Source of the DNA: Candidatus Roseilinea sp.
GTDB taxonomy: Bacteria > Chloroflexota > Anaerolineae > J036 > Brachytrichaceae
Direction: 5' to 3'
Assembly (NCBI GenBank): GCA_025055235.1
Contig: JANWYN010000070.1
Span: 1 to 64,000, forward strand
DNA: 64,000 nt
Part shown: one piece after another, positions 26,055-33,985 of the stretch
How the letters are laid out: the number at the start of each line of letters is the position of its first letter
Numbering within the stretch: the first letter of the stretch is position 1
The notes under the pieces: model-generated
Told to the model about the DNA's origin: nothing
Seen by the model: only the letters and a program-made list of their open reading frames with translations
Databases searched by the model: none
Translations under genes and position numbers: made by a program

Positions 26055-27485
26055 ATGAGCAGTAAGGCGCGCTACGATGCTGTGGTGGTCGGCGCAGGGC
26101 CGAACGGCCTGGCTGCAGCGATTGCGCTGGCGCAGGCCGGTTGCGCCGTGTTGCTGATCGAAGCGGCCGACACCATCGGCGGCGGGTGTCGCTCGGCAGC
26201 CCTAACGCTGCCCGGCTTCATCCACGACATCTGCTCGGCCATTCATCCGCTGGGCGTCTCCTCACCGTTCTTTCGTATGTTGCCGCTGGCGCAATACGGC
26301 TTGCGCTGGATTCATCCGCCGGTGCCGTTCGCCCATCCTTTCGACGATGGCAGCGCGGCCATCGCCGAGCGCGCGCTCGACGCTACCGCGGAGCGCCTTG
26401 GGCCGGATGGGCCGGCCTATCGCCGCCTGATGGCGCCGCTGGTGGAGGCGTGGGATGCTCTGACCGAGGACGTGCTCGGCCCATTGCCTTTGCCGCCGCG
26501 TCACTTCATGTCGCTGGCGCGTTTTGGGTTGCGCGCCATTTGGCCGGCGCGCGCGCTGGCAAAGGTCTGCTTTCGCACCGAGGCCGCCCGCGCGCTGTTC
26601 GCCGGACTGGCCGCGCATTCGGTCTTGCCGCTGGATGCGCCGGTCACTGCAGCGTTCGGGCTGGTGCTGGGCGCCGGCGCACATGCTGTCGGCTGGCCGA
26701 TGGCGCAAGGCGGATCACAGCGAATCGCCGATGCGCTGGCCGAGCATCTCAAAACGCTGGGTGGGGAGATCATCACCGGCTGGCGGGTCGAGTCGCTGTG
26801 CGAGCTGCCGCCTGCGCGGGCGACGCTGTTCGACGTCACCCCGCGCCAGCTTGTGCGCATCGCCGGTGAGCGTTTGCCGGCCGGCTACCGTCGCCAACTC
26901 GAGCGCTATCGCTATGGCGCAGGCGCGTTCAAGGTGGACTACGCGCTCGATGGGCCGATTCCATGGAAGGCGCCGGAGTGCGCACTGGCTGCGACGGTGC
27001 ATGTAGGCGGCACGCTGGACGAGATCGCCGAAAGCGAGCGCCAGGTCATGCGCGGCCAACACCCCGAACGCCCGTTCGTGTTGCTGGCACAGCACACGCG
27101 CTTCGACCCGAGCCGCGCGCCTGAGGGCAAGCACACTTGCTGGGCCTACTGCCACGTGCCTCACGGCTCGACGGTGGACATGACCGCGCGCATCGAGGCG
27201 CAGATCGAGCGCTTCGCGCCGGGCTTTCGCGACCGCATCTTGGCACGCCATGTGATGAATCCCGCAGCGATGGAGCGCTACAACGCCAACTACATCGGCG
27301 GCGACATCAACGGGGGCATGCAAGACCTGCGCCAGCTCTACACGCGCCCGGCGCTGCACCAGCCGCCCTATGCCACGCCGGTGGATGGGTTGTATATCTG
27401 CTCGTCGTCCACGCCGCCGGGCGGGGGCGTGCATGGCATGTGCGGCTATCACGCTGCGCGCGTGGCGCTGAGGCGGATGGGGTGA
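26055..27485 (+). CDS. FAD-dependent oxidoreductase, phytoene-desaturase-like
   Basis: A 476-residue flavoprotein with an N-terminal dinucleotide-binding motif GAGPNGLAAAIALAQAGCAVLLIEA and the family pattern GGGCRSAALTLPGFIHDICSAIHPLG. The C-terminal FAD-contacting segment is GLYICSSSTPPGGGVHGMCGYHAA. The family includes carotenoid desaturases and all-trans-retinol saturase-like enzymes. No carotenoid gene is adjacent, so the substrate is open. Confidence 0.88.
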   Translation: MSSKARYDAVVVGAGPNGLAAAIALAQAGCAVLLIEAADTIGGGCRSAALTLPGFIHDICSAIHPLGVSSPFFRMLPLAQYGLRWIHPPVPFAHPFDDGSAAIAERALDATAERLGPDGPAYRRLMAPLVEAWDALTEDVLGPLPLPPRHFMSLARFGLRAIWPARALAKVCFRTEAARALFAGLAAHSVLPLDAPVTAAFGLVLGAGAHAVGWPMAQGGSQRIADALAEHLKTLGGEIITGWRVESLCELPPARATLFDVTPRQLVRIAGERLPAGYRRQLERYRYGAGAFKVDYALDGPIPWKAPECALAATVHVGGTLDEIAESERQVMRGQHPERPFVLLAQHTRFDPSRAPEGKHTCWAYCHVPHGSTVDMTARIEAQIERFAPGFRDRILARHVMNPAAMERYNANYIGGDINGGMQDLRQLYTRPALHQPPYATPVDGLYICSSSTPPGGGVHGMCGYHAARVALRRMG

Positions 27486-27488
27486 AGG

Positions 27489-27917
27489 TTACAAATCAGA
27501 TGGATGATCTGACGTGAGGATCTCATCCGGTCTAAGCACGTGCAGGGGCGACACGCGCCGGAAGTGCTCATAGTTCGCTGTCAGCAGAGCAACTCCATGG
27601 GACAAGCAGATCGCGGCGATTAATACGTCTTTGATGCCGATGTCGGCATTTTGGCGGATCAATCCATCATGCAGATGGGCTGCTAACCGGGCGGATTTCT
27701 CATCGAGGGGCAGAACGACGAACGGCGCCAACAACTTGTTCTCGTCTATTTGCCGCCTCGCTCGTGCAGCACCGAACAGTATTTCGTAAACCGTGATTGA
27801 TGCAACGTAGCAAGGATAGCGCCGAAGCGCGTGGACTGTTGCACTGGCCTCAGGTTCGCGATTCCTCAGGTAGCCGATAAGCAAGCTGGAATCTAGGCAA
27901 AGTCGGATGGATTCCAT
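27489..27917 (-). CDS. VapC-type PIN-domain toxin
   Basis: A 142-residue PIN ribonuclease, the toxin of a type II toxin-antitoxin pair. Acidic residues of the active site appear in LCLDSSLLIGYL, the Glu of VYEILFG, and NADIGIKDVLIAA / LLTANYEHF. The ATG giving MESIRLCLD is chosen; a GTG three codons earlier is possible. The gene overlaps the upstream antitoxin gene by about 25 bases, which is typical for coupled expression. Confidence 0.88.
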   Translation of the reverse strand: MESIRLCLDSSLLIGYLRNREPEASATVHALRRYPCYVASITVYEILFGAARARRQIDENKLLAPFVVLPLDEKSARLAAHLHDGLIRQNADIGIKDVLIAAICLSHGVALLTANYEHFRRVSPLHVLRPDEILTSDHPSDL

Positions 27918-28159
27918 GATTGCCACGCTCTTTCTAGATATCGAGTCGCATCGTCGAACCCGGCGTCTCCATCAAAGATGCCGCGCAAGGAGAGGAAGTC
28001 ATCCATGAATGCTGCTGGTCGCTGTGCCTGCGAGCTGGTGATCGGTTTATCCAGGATCGTTACGAGTAGGACCGTGTTGGGCTCCAACGGATAGGGCACA
28101 TCGAGCCGGATTTGCTCGCCGTCGAATCGTGCAGGGATAGTGACAAGCGTAGCACTCAT
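27893..28159 (-). CDS. Antitoxin of the PIN-toxin pair
   Basis: An 88-residue small protein starting MSATLVTIPARFDGEQIRLD, with a short beta-rich N-terminus as in DUF104-like antitoxins, and a C-terminal helical tail (SLRGIFDGDAGFDDATRYLERAWQSW) likely to wrap the toxin. GAGGAGG precedes the ATG. The frame is open far upstream to 28729 but that overlaps the divergent gene and is not coding. It overlaps the toxin gene. Confidence 0.8.
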   Translation of the reverse strand: MSATLVTIPARFDGEQIRLDVPYPLEPNTVLLVTILDKPITSSQAQRPAAFMDDFLSLRGIFDGDAGFDDATRYLERAWQSWNPSDFA

Positions 28160-28175
28160 AGCAGCCTCCTCGTAA

Positions 28176-28195
28176 TCAAGCGCTTGAGGATTGTA
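28176..28195 (-). promoter_or_regulatory. Promoter/operator of the toxin-antitoxin pair
   Basis: A perfect 12-bp palindrome TCAAGCGCTTGA (28176-28187) lies just downstream of a minus-strand -10 box TACAAT (28190-28195), i.e. over the expected transcription start. This is the usual position for antitoxin autorepression. Confidence 0.5.
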
Positions 28196-28248
28196 ACAGC
28201 ATGGCGGGCGGGTGGATTTCGACCTTTCCCATCCTTCGCCGCACAGCC

Positions 28249-28254
28249 TATAAT
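28249..28254 (+). promoter_or_regulatory. -10 box for the LarA-like gene
   Basis: A perfect TATAAT lies 41 nt before the start codon; a weak TTTCCC-type -35 is about 17 bp upstream. Predicted transcription start is near 28262. Confidence 0.45.
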
Positions 28255-28295
28255 CGCCCTCAATCCCAAGCCTAACCTCGATGGAGGCGTGTGCG

Positions 28296-29612
28296 ATGCG
28301 GCTACTCGAACAGATCCAACATCTTCGCTTCCCGGCTCCTTTGCCCTCGACGTTGCTCGAAGTGCGCCAGACGTTCGACGGGCCGCGCGTAGATGATCTG
28401 GTCGGCGCGACGCGCCGGGCACTCGAAGAGAGCGGCCTGCTCGCGCGGATCAACGCCGGCGACAGCGTCGCCGTGGGCGTGGGCAGCCGCGGCATCGCTA
28501 ACGTCGCTGTTATCGCGCGCGCGGCCGTGGACCGGCTAAAGGAGCACGGCGCACGGCCGTTCGTGGTCGCGGCAATGGGCAGCCACGGCGGGGCGACGGC
28601 AGAAGGCCAGCGCGAACTGCTGGCCGGCATGGGCGTCACCGAGGCGAGCATCGGCTGCGAGTTCCGCATCACCATGGAGGTGAAGGAGATCGGCCGCATC
28701 CCCGGCGGCCCGGCATTGCACCAGGACATCTACAGCGCGGCGGCCGATCACACCATCCTCATCAGCCGCATCAAGCCGCATACCGACTTTCACGGCAAAC
28801 TCGAAAGCGGGCCGGCGAAGATGGAGGTGATCGGGCTGGGCAAGCGCCATGGCGCCGAGATGATGCATGCCTGGGGCACGGCCGGCTTCCAGCGCTTCCT
28901 GGCGCCCGCGGCGCGCGTGTATGAAGCCAACACCAACGTGCGCGGCGCGATTGCCATCATCGAGAACGCCTGCGAAGAGACCGCCGAGATCGTCGGCCTG
29001 ACTGCGGACCAGATCGGCACAGAGGTCGAGGAGCGCCTGCTGCAGAAGGCCAAGTCGCTGATGATGAGCCTGCCGTTCAAGAGCATGGATATTCTGGTGA
29101 TTCGCGAGCTGGGCAAGAACATCAGCGGCACCGGCATGGACACCAACGTGCTCGGTAAGCTGGAGGTCAATCGCCAGCCGGAGCCGGAAGACCGCAACGA
29201 CATCGGCGCGTTGGTGCTGCTCGATCTGACCGAGGCGACGCATGGCAATGCCTCCGGCATCGGCCTGGCCAACGTGACGACGGCGCGCGTCGTGCGCAAG
29301 ATAGACTTCATCGCCACTTACACGAATGCCATCACCGCGACGACGTTCGGCCTGAAGCGCTCGGTCATCCCCATCACGATGGCCGACGACCGGCGAGCGC
29401 TGGAAGTGGCCGTGCGCTGTTGCGGCGTGCCGCCCGACCGCGAGCCGACGTTCGTCTTCGCGCGCAACACGCTCACCGTCGAGCACTTGTGGATGAGCCC
29501 CAACTTGCGCCCGCAGATCGAAGCGCATCCACGGCTGACGATCCTGGGCGAGACGCCGTTGGCCTTCGACGAAGACGGCTGCATGCTCTCGCCGTGGCGG
29601 ATGGAACCCTGA
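28296..29612 (+). CDS. LarA-like (lactate racemase N-terminal/DUF2088-type) protein
   Basis: A 438-residue protein with the LarA-type N-terminal region (VGVGSRGIANVAVI, VVAAMGSHGGATAEGQRELL) and ISRIKPHTDFHGKLESGPAKM in the middle, where LarA proteins carry His/Lys ligands of the nickel-pincer cofactor. The cofactor-making genes larB, larC and larE are not in the window, so activity as a racemase is uncertain. The start is the ATG with GGAGG 9 nt upstream (the GGAGG lies inside an earlier in-frame ATG at 28281). It is followed closely by a GNAT gene and an amidohydrolase gene. Confidence 0.75.
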   Translation: MRLLEQIQHLRFPAPLPSTLLEVRQTFDGPRVDDLVGATRRALEESGLLARINAGDSVAVGVGSRGIANVAVIARAAVDRLKEHGARPFVVAAMGSHGGATAEGQRELLAGMGVTEASIGCEFRITMEVKEIGRIPGGPALHQDIYSAAADHTILISRIKPHTDFHGKLESGPAKMEVIGLGKRHGAEMMHAWGTAGFQRFLAPAARVYEANTNVRGAIAIIENACEETAEIVGLTADQIGTEVEERLLQKAKSLMMSLPFKSMDILVIRELGKNISGTGMDTNVLGKLEVNRQPEPEDRNDIGALVLLDLTEATHGNASGIGLANVTTARVVRKIDFIATYTNAITATTFGLKRSVIPITMADDRRALEVAVRCCGVPPDREPTFVFARNTLTVEHLWMSPNLRPQIEAHPRLTILGETPLAFDEDGCMLSPWRMEP

Positions 29613-29615
29613 GGC

Positions 29616-30464
29616 ATGCATCTGATCACCCCTGCCGGCGCCGATGAATTTTTGGCGCATGTCCAGGGCGCCCTCGCAGCGCGCGAAGTGGCCAGCAACT
29701 TGATGCTGGGCGTGGCGTTGCGCCTGCGCGCCTATCCCGGCGTCGTCGAGCAACGGCCATACTTCGCCGTCGTGCATGACGAAGGTGGCCTGGTCGCTGC
29801 CGCGCTGATGACGCCGCCGCACAGCCTGATTGTGCACGCCGAGCGGGGCGACGCGCAGATCGGCTTCACACGCATCGCCCACGACCTGCGCGAGCATCGC
29901 TGTCAGATGCACGGCGTAATCGGCCCCAGCGACGCCGCGGACGAGTTCCTGAGCATCTGGCAGAAGCTCACCGGCGCGACCGTCAAGCGAACGGTGCGCG
30001 AGCGCGTCTTCCAACTTGAGCGCGTGATTGAGCCGCGTTGGCCGCCGGGCGAGTTTCGCGCCGCGCGAGAAGATGATGTGCCGCTGGTCGCCGAATGGAT
30101 CGCGGCCTTCCAATGCGAAGCCCTGCCGGATCACCATCACCCTGATCCAGTTGAGTGGGCCAAGCGTCGCATTGGTGAGGGCGACGTCTTCCTCTGGGAG
30201 GATGGCGGGCAACCCGTTTCGCTGGCGGCGCGCAGCCGCGAGACGCCCAACGCGCGGGCGATCGGTCCGGTTTACACGTCGCCCGAGCGACGCGGGCGCG
30301 GCTACGCTTCGGCCGTGACCGCGCGGCTCAGCCAGCTCATCCTCGACTCCGGCAAACGCTACGCCATGCTCTTCACCGATCTGTCGAATCCTACGTCGAA
30401 CAGTATCTATCGCAAGATCGGCTACAAGCCTGTGTGCGATTACAACGAATACATCTTCACCTGA
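29616..30464 (+). CDS. GNAT-family N-acetyltransferase
   Basis: A 282-residue protein; the C-terminal half is a GNAT domain with the acetyl-CoA loop YTSPERRGRGYASAVTA and NSIYRKIGYKPVCDYNEYIF. The N-terminal half is a divergent domain of the kind seen in two-domain GNAT proteins. It starts 3 bp after the LarA-like gene and ends 2 bp before the amidohydrolase gene, so the three form an operon. Confidence 0.88.
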   Translation: MHLITPAGADEFLAHVQGALAAREVASNLMLGVALRLRAYPGVVEQRPYFAVVHDEGGLVAAALMTPPHSLIVHAERGDAQIGFTRIAHDLREHRCQMHGVIGPSDAADEFLSIWQKLTGATVKRTVRERVFQLERVIEPRWPPGEFRAAREDDVPLVAEWIAAFQCEALPDHHHPDPVEWAKRRIGEGDVFLWEDGGQPVSLAARSRETPNARAIGPVYTSPERRGRGYASAVTARLSQLILDSGKRYAMLFTDLSNPTSNSIYRKIGYKPVCDYNEYIFT

Positions 30465-30466
30465 CC

Positions 30467-32140
30467 ATGCCACACGCTTCCATCGTCCTCCGCAACGCCC
30501 GCGTTTATACGCTCGTGCGCACCGACCCATGGGCCGAGGCGCTGGCCATCTCCGGCGACCGCATCGTCTGGGTCGGCCCCGACATGGATGCCTCTGATTG
30601 GGTTGGGCCGGATACGCAGGTGATTGACGCCGGCCGGCGGCTGGTGCTGCCGGGCTTGATTGACAGCCACTTCCACCTGCTCATAGGCGCGCGCGCATTG
30701 CGCGACCTCAGTCTGGACGATGCCCGCACCATGGATGAAGTGCAATCGCGCCTGCGTGCCTTCGCCGATGCACACCCGGAGCGCGAATGGCTCACCGGCC
30801 GCGGTTGGCAACACAGCCTCTTTGCGCATGGCGGCAGGCCGGAGCGCGCTGCGCTCGATGCGGTGGTGCCAGACCGGCCGGTCTGCCTAGTGGCGTCGGA
30901 CGGCCACAGCGCGTGGGTGAACACTGTGGCCCTGCAGCGCGCCGGCATCTTGCACGGCCCGGCGAATCAGCCGTCGTTCGGCGCAGTGGTGATGGGCGAC
31001 GACGGGTCGGCGACGGGCGAGCTGCGCGAGGCGGCGATGGACTTCGTGCGCGATTTGATCCCACCGCTGGCGCGCGAGGAAGAGGACGCGCTGCTCCGCC
31101 AAGCATTGCGTGCGTGTGCTGAATACGGCATCACCAGCGTCCACAACATGGACGGCGATGCGCAGTCGCTGGCGATCTACCGCGACTTCGAGGCGCGCGG
31201 CGAGTTGACGCTGCGCATCTACGTGCCGCTCACGATCGAGCCGGGCACGCCGGAAGCAGCCATCGAAGCCTGGGTGAACGAGACGCGCGACATCAGCCGG
31301 ATGGCGCTCGAAGCGCGTGCTGAGCCTGGTCCGATGCCACTCGTCCGGACCGGCTGTGTCAAGTTGTTCGCCGATGGGGTGATCGAATCGAAGACGGCCT
31401 GGATGCTGGAGCCATACGACGATGGCAGCGGCGAATGCGGCCGGCCTAACTTCGATCCCGATGAGTTCAAGCGGCTGATCACCAAAGCCGATGCGCTCAA
31501 GCTGCAGATCTTCGTGCATGCCATCGGCGATGCGGCGGTGCGCGCGGCACTGGATGCCTTCGGCATGGCGCGCAAGCTGAACCAACCGCGTGACTCACGC
31601 CATCGCCTCGAGCACATCGAGGTGCTTGATCCGGTGGACCTGACGCGCATGAAGCGCGGGCGCGTGTTGGCTTCGGTGCAACCGTTGCACGCGGAATTCG
31701 GCAGCGATCCGGATAACCCGTGGCGCCGTCTGGTCGGCCCGAAGCGCTGGGCATGGGGCTTCCCCTGGCGCGCCATTCTGAATGCCGGCGTGCCGATGGC
31801 GTTCGGCAGCGATTGGCCGGTGGTGACCATGAACCCGTTCGAAGGCATGCGCGCTGCGCTCACCCGGCCGAAGCTCGACTTCAGCGACGCGCGCAGCCAC
31901 TTCCCCGATCATCGCCTGACGCTGGAGGAACTCATCGCCGGCTACACGCTCGACGGCGCTTTCTTCGAGTTCCAGGAGCGCGACAAAGGTCGCATCAAGC
32001 CGGGCATGCTGGCCGACCTGGCCGTGCTCGACACCGACCTGTTCAACGTGCCGCGGGCCGATCTGGAAGCCAGCATCGCCGGCACGCGCTCGGCACTCAC
32101 CATCGTCGGCGGGCGCATCGTGCATCGCGCGCTGGCGTGA
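30467..32140 (+). CDS. Amidohydrolase, YtcJ-like family
   Basis: A 557-residue metal-dependent amidohydrolase (Amidohydro_3). The HxH of the metal site is in LIDSHFHLL, followed by VHNMDGDAQ, IFVHAIGDAAVRAAL, HRLEHIEVL and the late Asp in AFGSDWPVVTMNPF. Such proteins hydrolyse exocyclic amides or related bonds and are often cytoplasmic. The start ATG lies 2 bp after the GNAT stop. Confidence 0.92.
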   Translation: MPHASIVLRNARVYTLVRTDPWAEALAISGDRIVWVGPDMDASDWVGPDTQVIDAGRRLVLPGLIDSHFHLLIGARALRDLSLDDARTMDEVQSRLRAFADAHPEREWLTGRGWQHSLFAHGGRPERAALDAVVPDRPVCLVASDGHSAWVNTVALQRAGILHGPANQPSFGAVVMGDDGSATGELREAAMDFVRDLIPPLAREEEDALLRQALRACAEYGITSVHNMDGDAQSLAIYRDFEARGELTLRIYVPLTIEPGTPEAAIEAWVNETRDISRMALEARAEPGPMPLVRTGCVKLFADGVIESKTAWMLEPYDDGSGECGRPNFDPDEFKRLITKADALKLQIFVHAIGDAAVRAALDAFGMARKLNQPRDSRHRLEHIEVLDPVDLTRMKRGRVLASVQPLHAEFGSDPDNPWRRLVGPKRWAWGFPWRAILNAGVPMAFGSDWPVVTMNPFEGMRAALTRPKLDFSDARSHFPDHRLTLEELIAGYTLDGAFFEFQERDKGRIKPGMLADLAVLDTDLFNVPRADLEASIAGTRSALTIVGGRIVHRALA

Positions 32141-32157
32141 TGGTTGTGGGCGCGGAG

Positions 32158-32300
32158 CGTGAATCGTGGATCGTGAATCGTAGATCGTAACTCCCGCCTT
32201 CCGACCTTCCGACCTTCTGACCTCTGACTTCCGATTTCAGACCCCCGACTCCCCACTCCCCACTCCCGACTGCCGATTCGTGAGTCAGGAGTGGGGAAGG
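32158..32300. repeat. Mosaic heptamer arrays, words ATCGTGA, CTTCCGA/CTGACCT and ACTCCCC
   Basis: Three different seven-base words follow one another: ATCGTGG, ATCGTGA, ATCGTAG, ATCGTAA; then TTCCGAC-CTTCTGA-type words; then ACTCCCC, ACTCCCC, ACTCCCG, ACTGCCG. The end folds back: CCCCACTCCCGACT pairs with GAGTCAGGAGTGGGG. It fills the gap between two convergent genes. Confidence 0.85.
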
Positions 32301-32304
32301 GCCA

Positions 32305-33276
32305 TCACTCCACCACCAGCACGATCTTGCCGATGTTGCGGTTGGCTTCCATGCGGCGATGCGCTTCGGCGGCGTCGTGCAGGGGATAGACCGAGTCAAT
32401 GATCGGGCGAAGTTCGCCTCGCTCGAAGTGCGGCATGGCGAATTCGACGAACGCCTGCGTGAGCGCGATCTTCTCCGGCAGCGGCGTGCGGCGCAGGGTC
32501 GTGCCGGTCACCGTGATGCGCTTGGCCATGATGAGCCCCAGATCGAGTTCGCCCCTCGACCCGCCCAGCATGCCGATCAGCATCAGCCGGCCGTTCATCG
32601 CCATCGCGCGTAGGTTGGCGTTCCAATATGGCGCTCCGACGAAGTCGAGCACCACGTCGGCGCCGCGCCCTTCGCTGAACGCCAGAACGCGCTCGGCGAA
32701 GTCCTCTTGCCTGTAATTGATAGCGAGCGCTGCGCCCAGGTCGCGGCAAAATGCGACTTTCTCCGGCGTGCCTGCGGTGGCGATGACCTGAGCGCCGGCG
32801 GCGCGCGCCAGTTGAATCGCTGCCGTGCCCACGCCGCTCGCGCCGGCGTGGATCAGGGCTGTCTCGCCTGCTTTCAATTTGCCCAGCGTGAACAGGTTGA
32901 GGTATGCAGTAAGGAAGACCTCCGGGATCGCTGCAGCTTGCTCGAAGGAGAACCGGTCGGGGATGCGCATGGCCATGCCGGCGGGCACCGTGGCCAGTTC
33001 GGCATAGCCGCCGCCGGTGACGACGGCCATCACGCGGTCGCCGGCTCGCCATGGCCCGGCCGGCTGCACTACCTCGCCGGCCAGCTCCAGGCCGAGGATG
33101 GGCGAAGCGCCGGGCGGCGGCGCATAGTTGCCCTTGCGCTGCAGCGTGTCGGCGCGGTTCACGGCAGTAGCGCGCACGCGCACGAGCAGCTCGCCCTCTG
33201 CCGGCTGCGGGTCGGGCGCGTCGCCATAGCGGAGCACCTCGGGGCCGCCGGGTGCGTCGAAGAGAATCGCTTTCAT
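32305..33276 (-). CDS. NAD(P)H-quinone oxidoreductase (PIG3 family zinc-independent MDR)
   Basis: A 323-residue medium-chain reductase of the quinone oxidoreductase type. Family features: N-terminal KAILFDAPGGPEVLRYG, VNRADTLQRKGNYAPPPGASPILGLE, and the NADPH-binding HAGASGVGTAAIQLARAAGAQVIATAG. There are no catalytic zinc ligands, as expected. It is the second gene of an operon with the NUDIX gene (ATGA overlap at 33273-33276). Confidence 0.94.
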   Translation of the reverse strand: MKAILFDAPGGPEVLRYGDAPDPQPAEGELLVRVRATAVNRADTLQRKGNYAPPPGASPILGLELAGEVVQPAGPWRAGDRVMAVVTGGGYAELATVPAGMAMRIPDRFSFEQAAAIPEVFLTAYLNLFTLGKLKAGETALIHAGASGVGTAAIQLARAAGAQVIATAGTPEKVAFCRDLGAALAINYRQEDFAERVLAFSEGRGADVVLDFVGAPYWNANLRAMAMNGRLMLIGMLGGSRGELDLGLIMAKRITVTGTTLRRTPLPEKIALTQAFVEFAMPHFERGELRPIIDSVYPLHDAAEAHRRMEANRNIGKIVLVVE

Positions 33277-33821
33277 CGCCTTTGCCTCGCTGCCCAGAGC
33301 ACGGCAATCACGGTCATCGCGTCGCGAATCTCGCTGTCGAGCACCATCGCCAGCACGTCCTCGAACGGCAACACGCCCACTTCGATGAATTCGGTGTCGT
33401 CCGGCACGACCTCGCCATCGGCGACGCGCGTCAGGTCGCGCGCGATGAACAGGTGCGCGATCTCATGGCATACCGACTTGGAGGTGTAGTGCGTGTTGAT
33501 ATGCTGCAGCACGCCGGCGCGGCAGCCAATCTCCTCGATCAGTTCGCGCTGGGCGCTGGCTTCGGGCGATTCGCCGGGCTTGCATCCGCCGGTCGGCATC
33601 TCCCAGCGATGTCCTTCGCCGAAAACGTAGCGATACTGGCGCACCATCATCACATGCGCATCGTCCACGAAAGGCAGCACGCCGACGCAGGCGTTCATCT
33701 CGCACACGCCGTAGATCGTCGTCTTGCCGTTGGGCATTTCGGCGACATCTTCGCGCAGGCGAATCCACGGGTTACGGTATACCTCGCGCGTCGAAAGGGT
33801 CTTCCACGGTTGGGGAGTCAT
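33273..33821 (-). CDS. NUDIX hydrolase
   Basis: A 182-residue NUDIX pyrophosphohydrolase, ADP-ribose-pyrophosphatase-like. The Nudix box reads GGCKPGESPEASAQRELIEEIG. The start is the ATG giving MTPQPWKTLSTREVYRNPW; the frame continues upstream only through the octamer repeat array and that part cannot be genuine. There is no Shine-Dalgarno; the octamer array begins about 6 bp before the start. Confidence 0.92.
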   Translation of the reverse strand: MTPQPWKTLSTREVYRNPWIRLREDVAEMPNGKTTIYGVCEMNACVGVLPFVDDAHVMMVRQYRYVFGEGHRWEMPTGGCKPGESPEASAQRELIEEIGCRAGVLQHINTHYTSKSVCHEIAHLFIARDLTRVADGEVVPDDTEFIEVGVLPFEDVLAMVLDSEIRDAMTVIAVLWAARQRR

Positions 33822-33827
33822 TTTTAA

Positions 33828-33972
33828 GGTTGCTGGGTTGATAGGTTGCTGGGTTAATAGGTTGCTGAGTTGATTGGTTGTCGAGTCAATCGGTTGATAG
33901 GTTACCAGATGCGATCTCAATCGGTGCGTGAACCCAGCAACCCAGCAACTCAGCAGCCCAGCAACCTCGCAA
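33828..33972. repeat. Octamer array forming a large palindrome
   Basis: Left arm (33828-33907) is made of eight-base words GGTTGCTG, GGTTGATA, GGTTGCTG, GGTTAATA, GGTTGCTG, AGTTGATT, GGTTGTCG. Right arm (33929-33972) holds ACCCAGCA, ACCCAGCA, ACTCAGCA, GCCCAGCA, ACCTCGCA, the reverse complement of the left words. About 20 bp separate them. It lies between the divergent NUDIX and gamma-glutamyltransferase genes. Confidence 0.9.
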
Positions 33973-33973
33973 C

Positions 33974-33979
33974 TACAAT
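33974..33979 (+). promoter_or_regulatory. -10 box of a probably leaderless transcript
   Basis: TACAAT ends 6 nt before the gamma-glutamyltransferase ATG, and no ribosome site is present. It directly follows the octamer palindrome. Confidence 0.4.
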
Positions 33980-33985
33980 CCAACC

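Noticed and set aside
28536-30530. A 664-codon open frame on the minus strand opposite the LarA-like and GNAT genes
   Set aside because: It is a shadow of the plus-strand codon pattern in GC-rich DNA; composition is His/Arg/Gln-rich with no recognisable family, while the plus strand has clear homologues.
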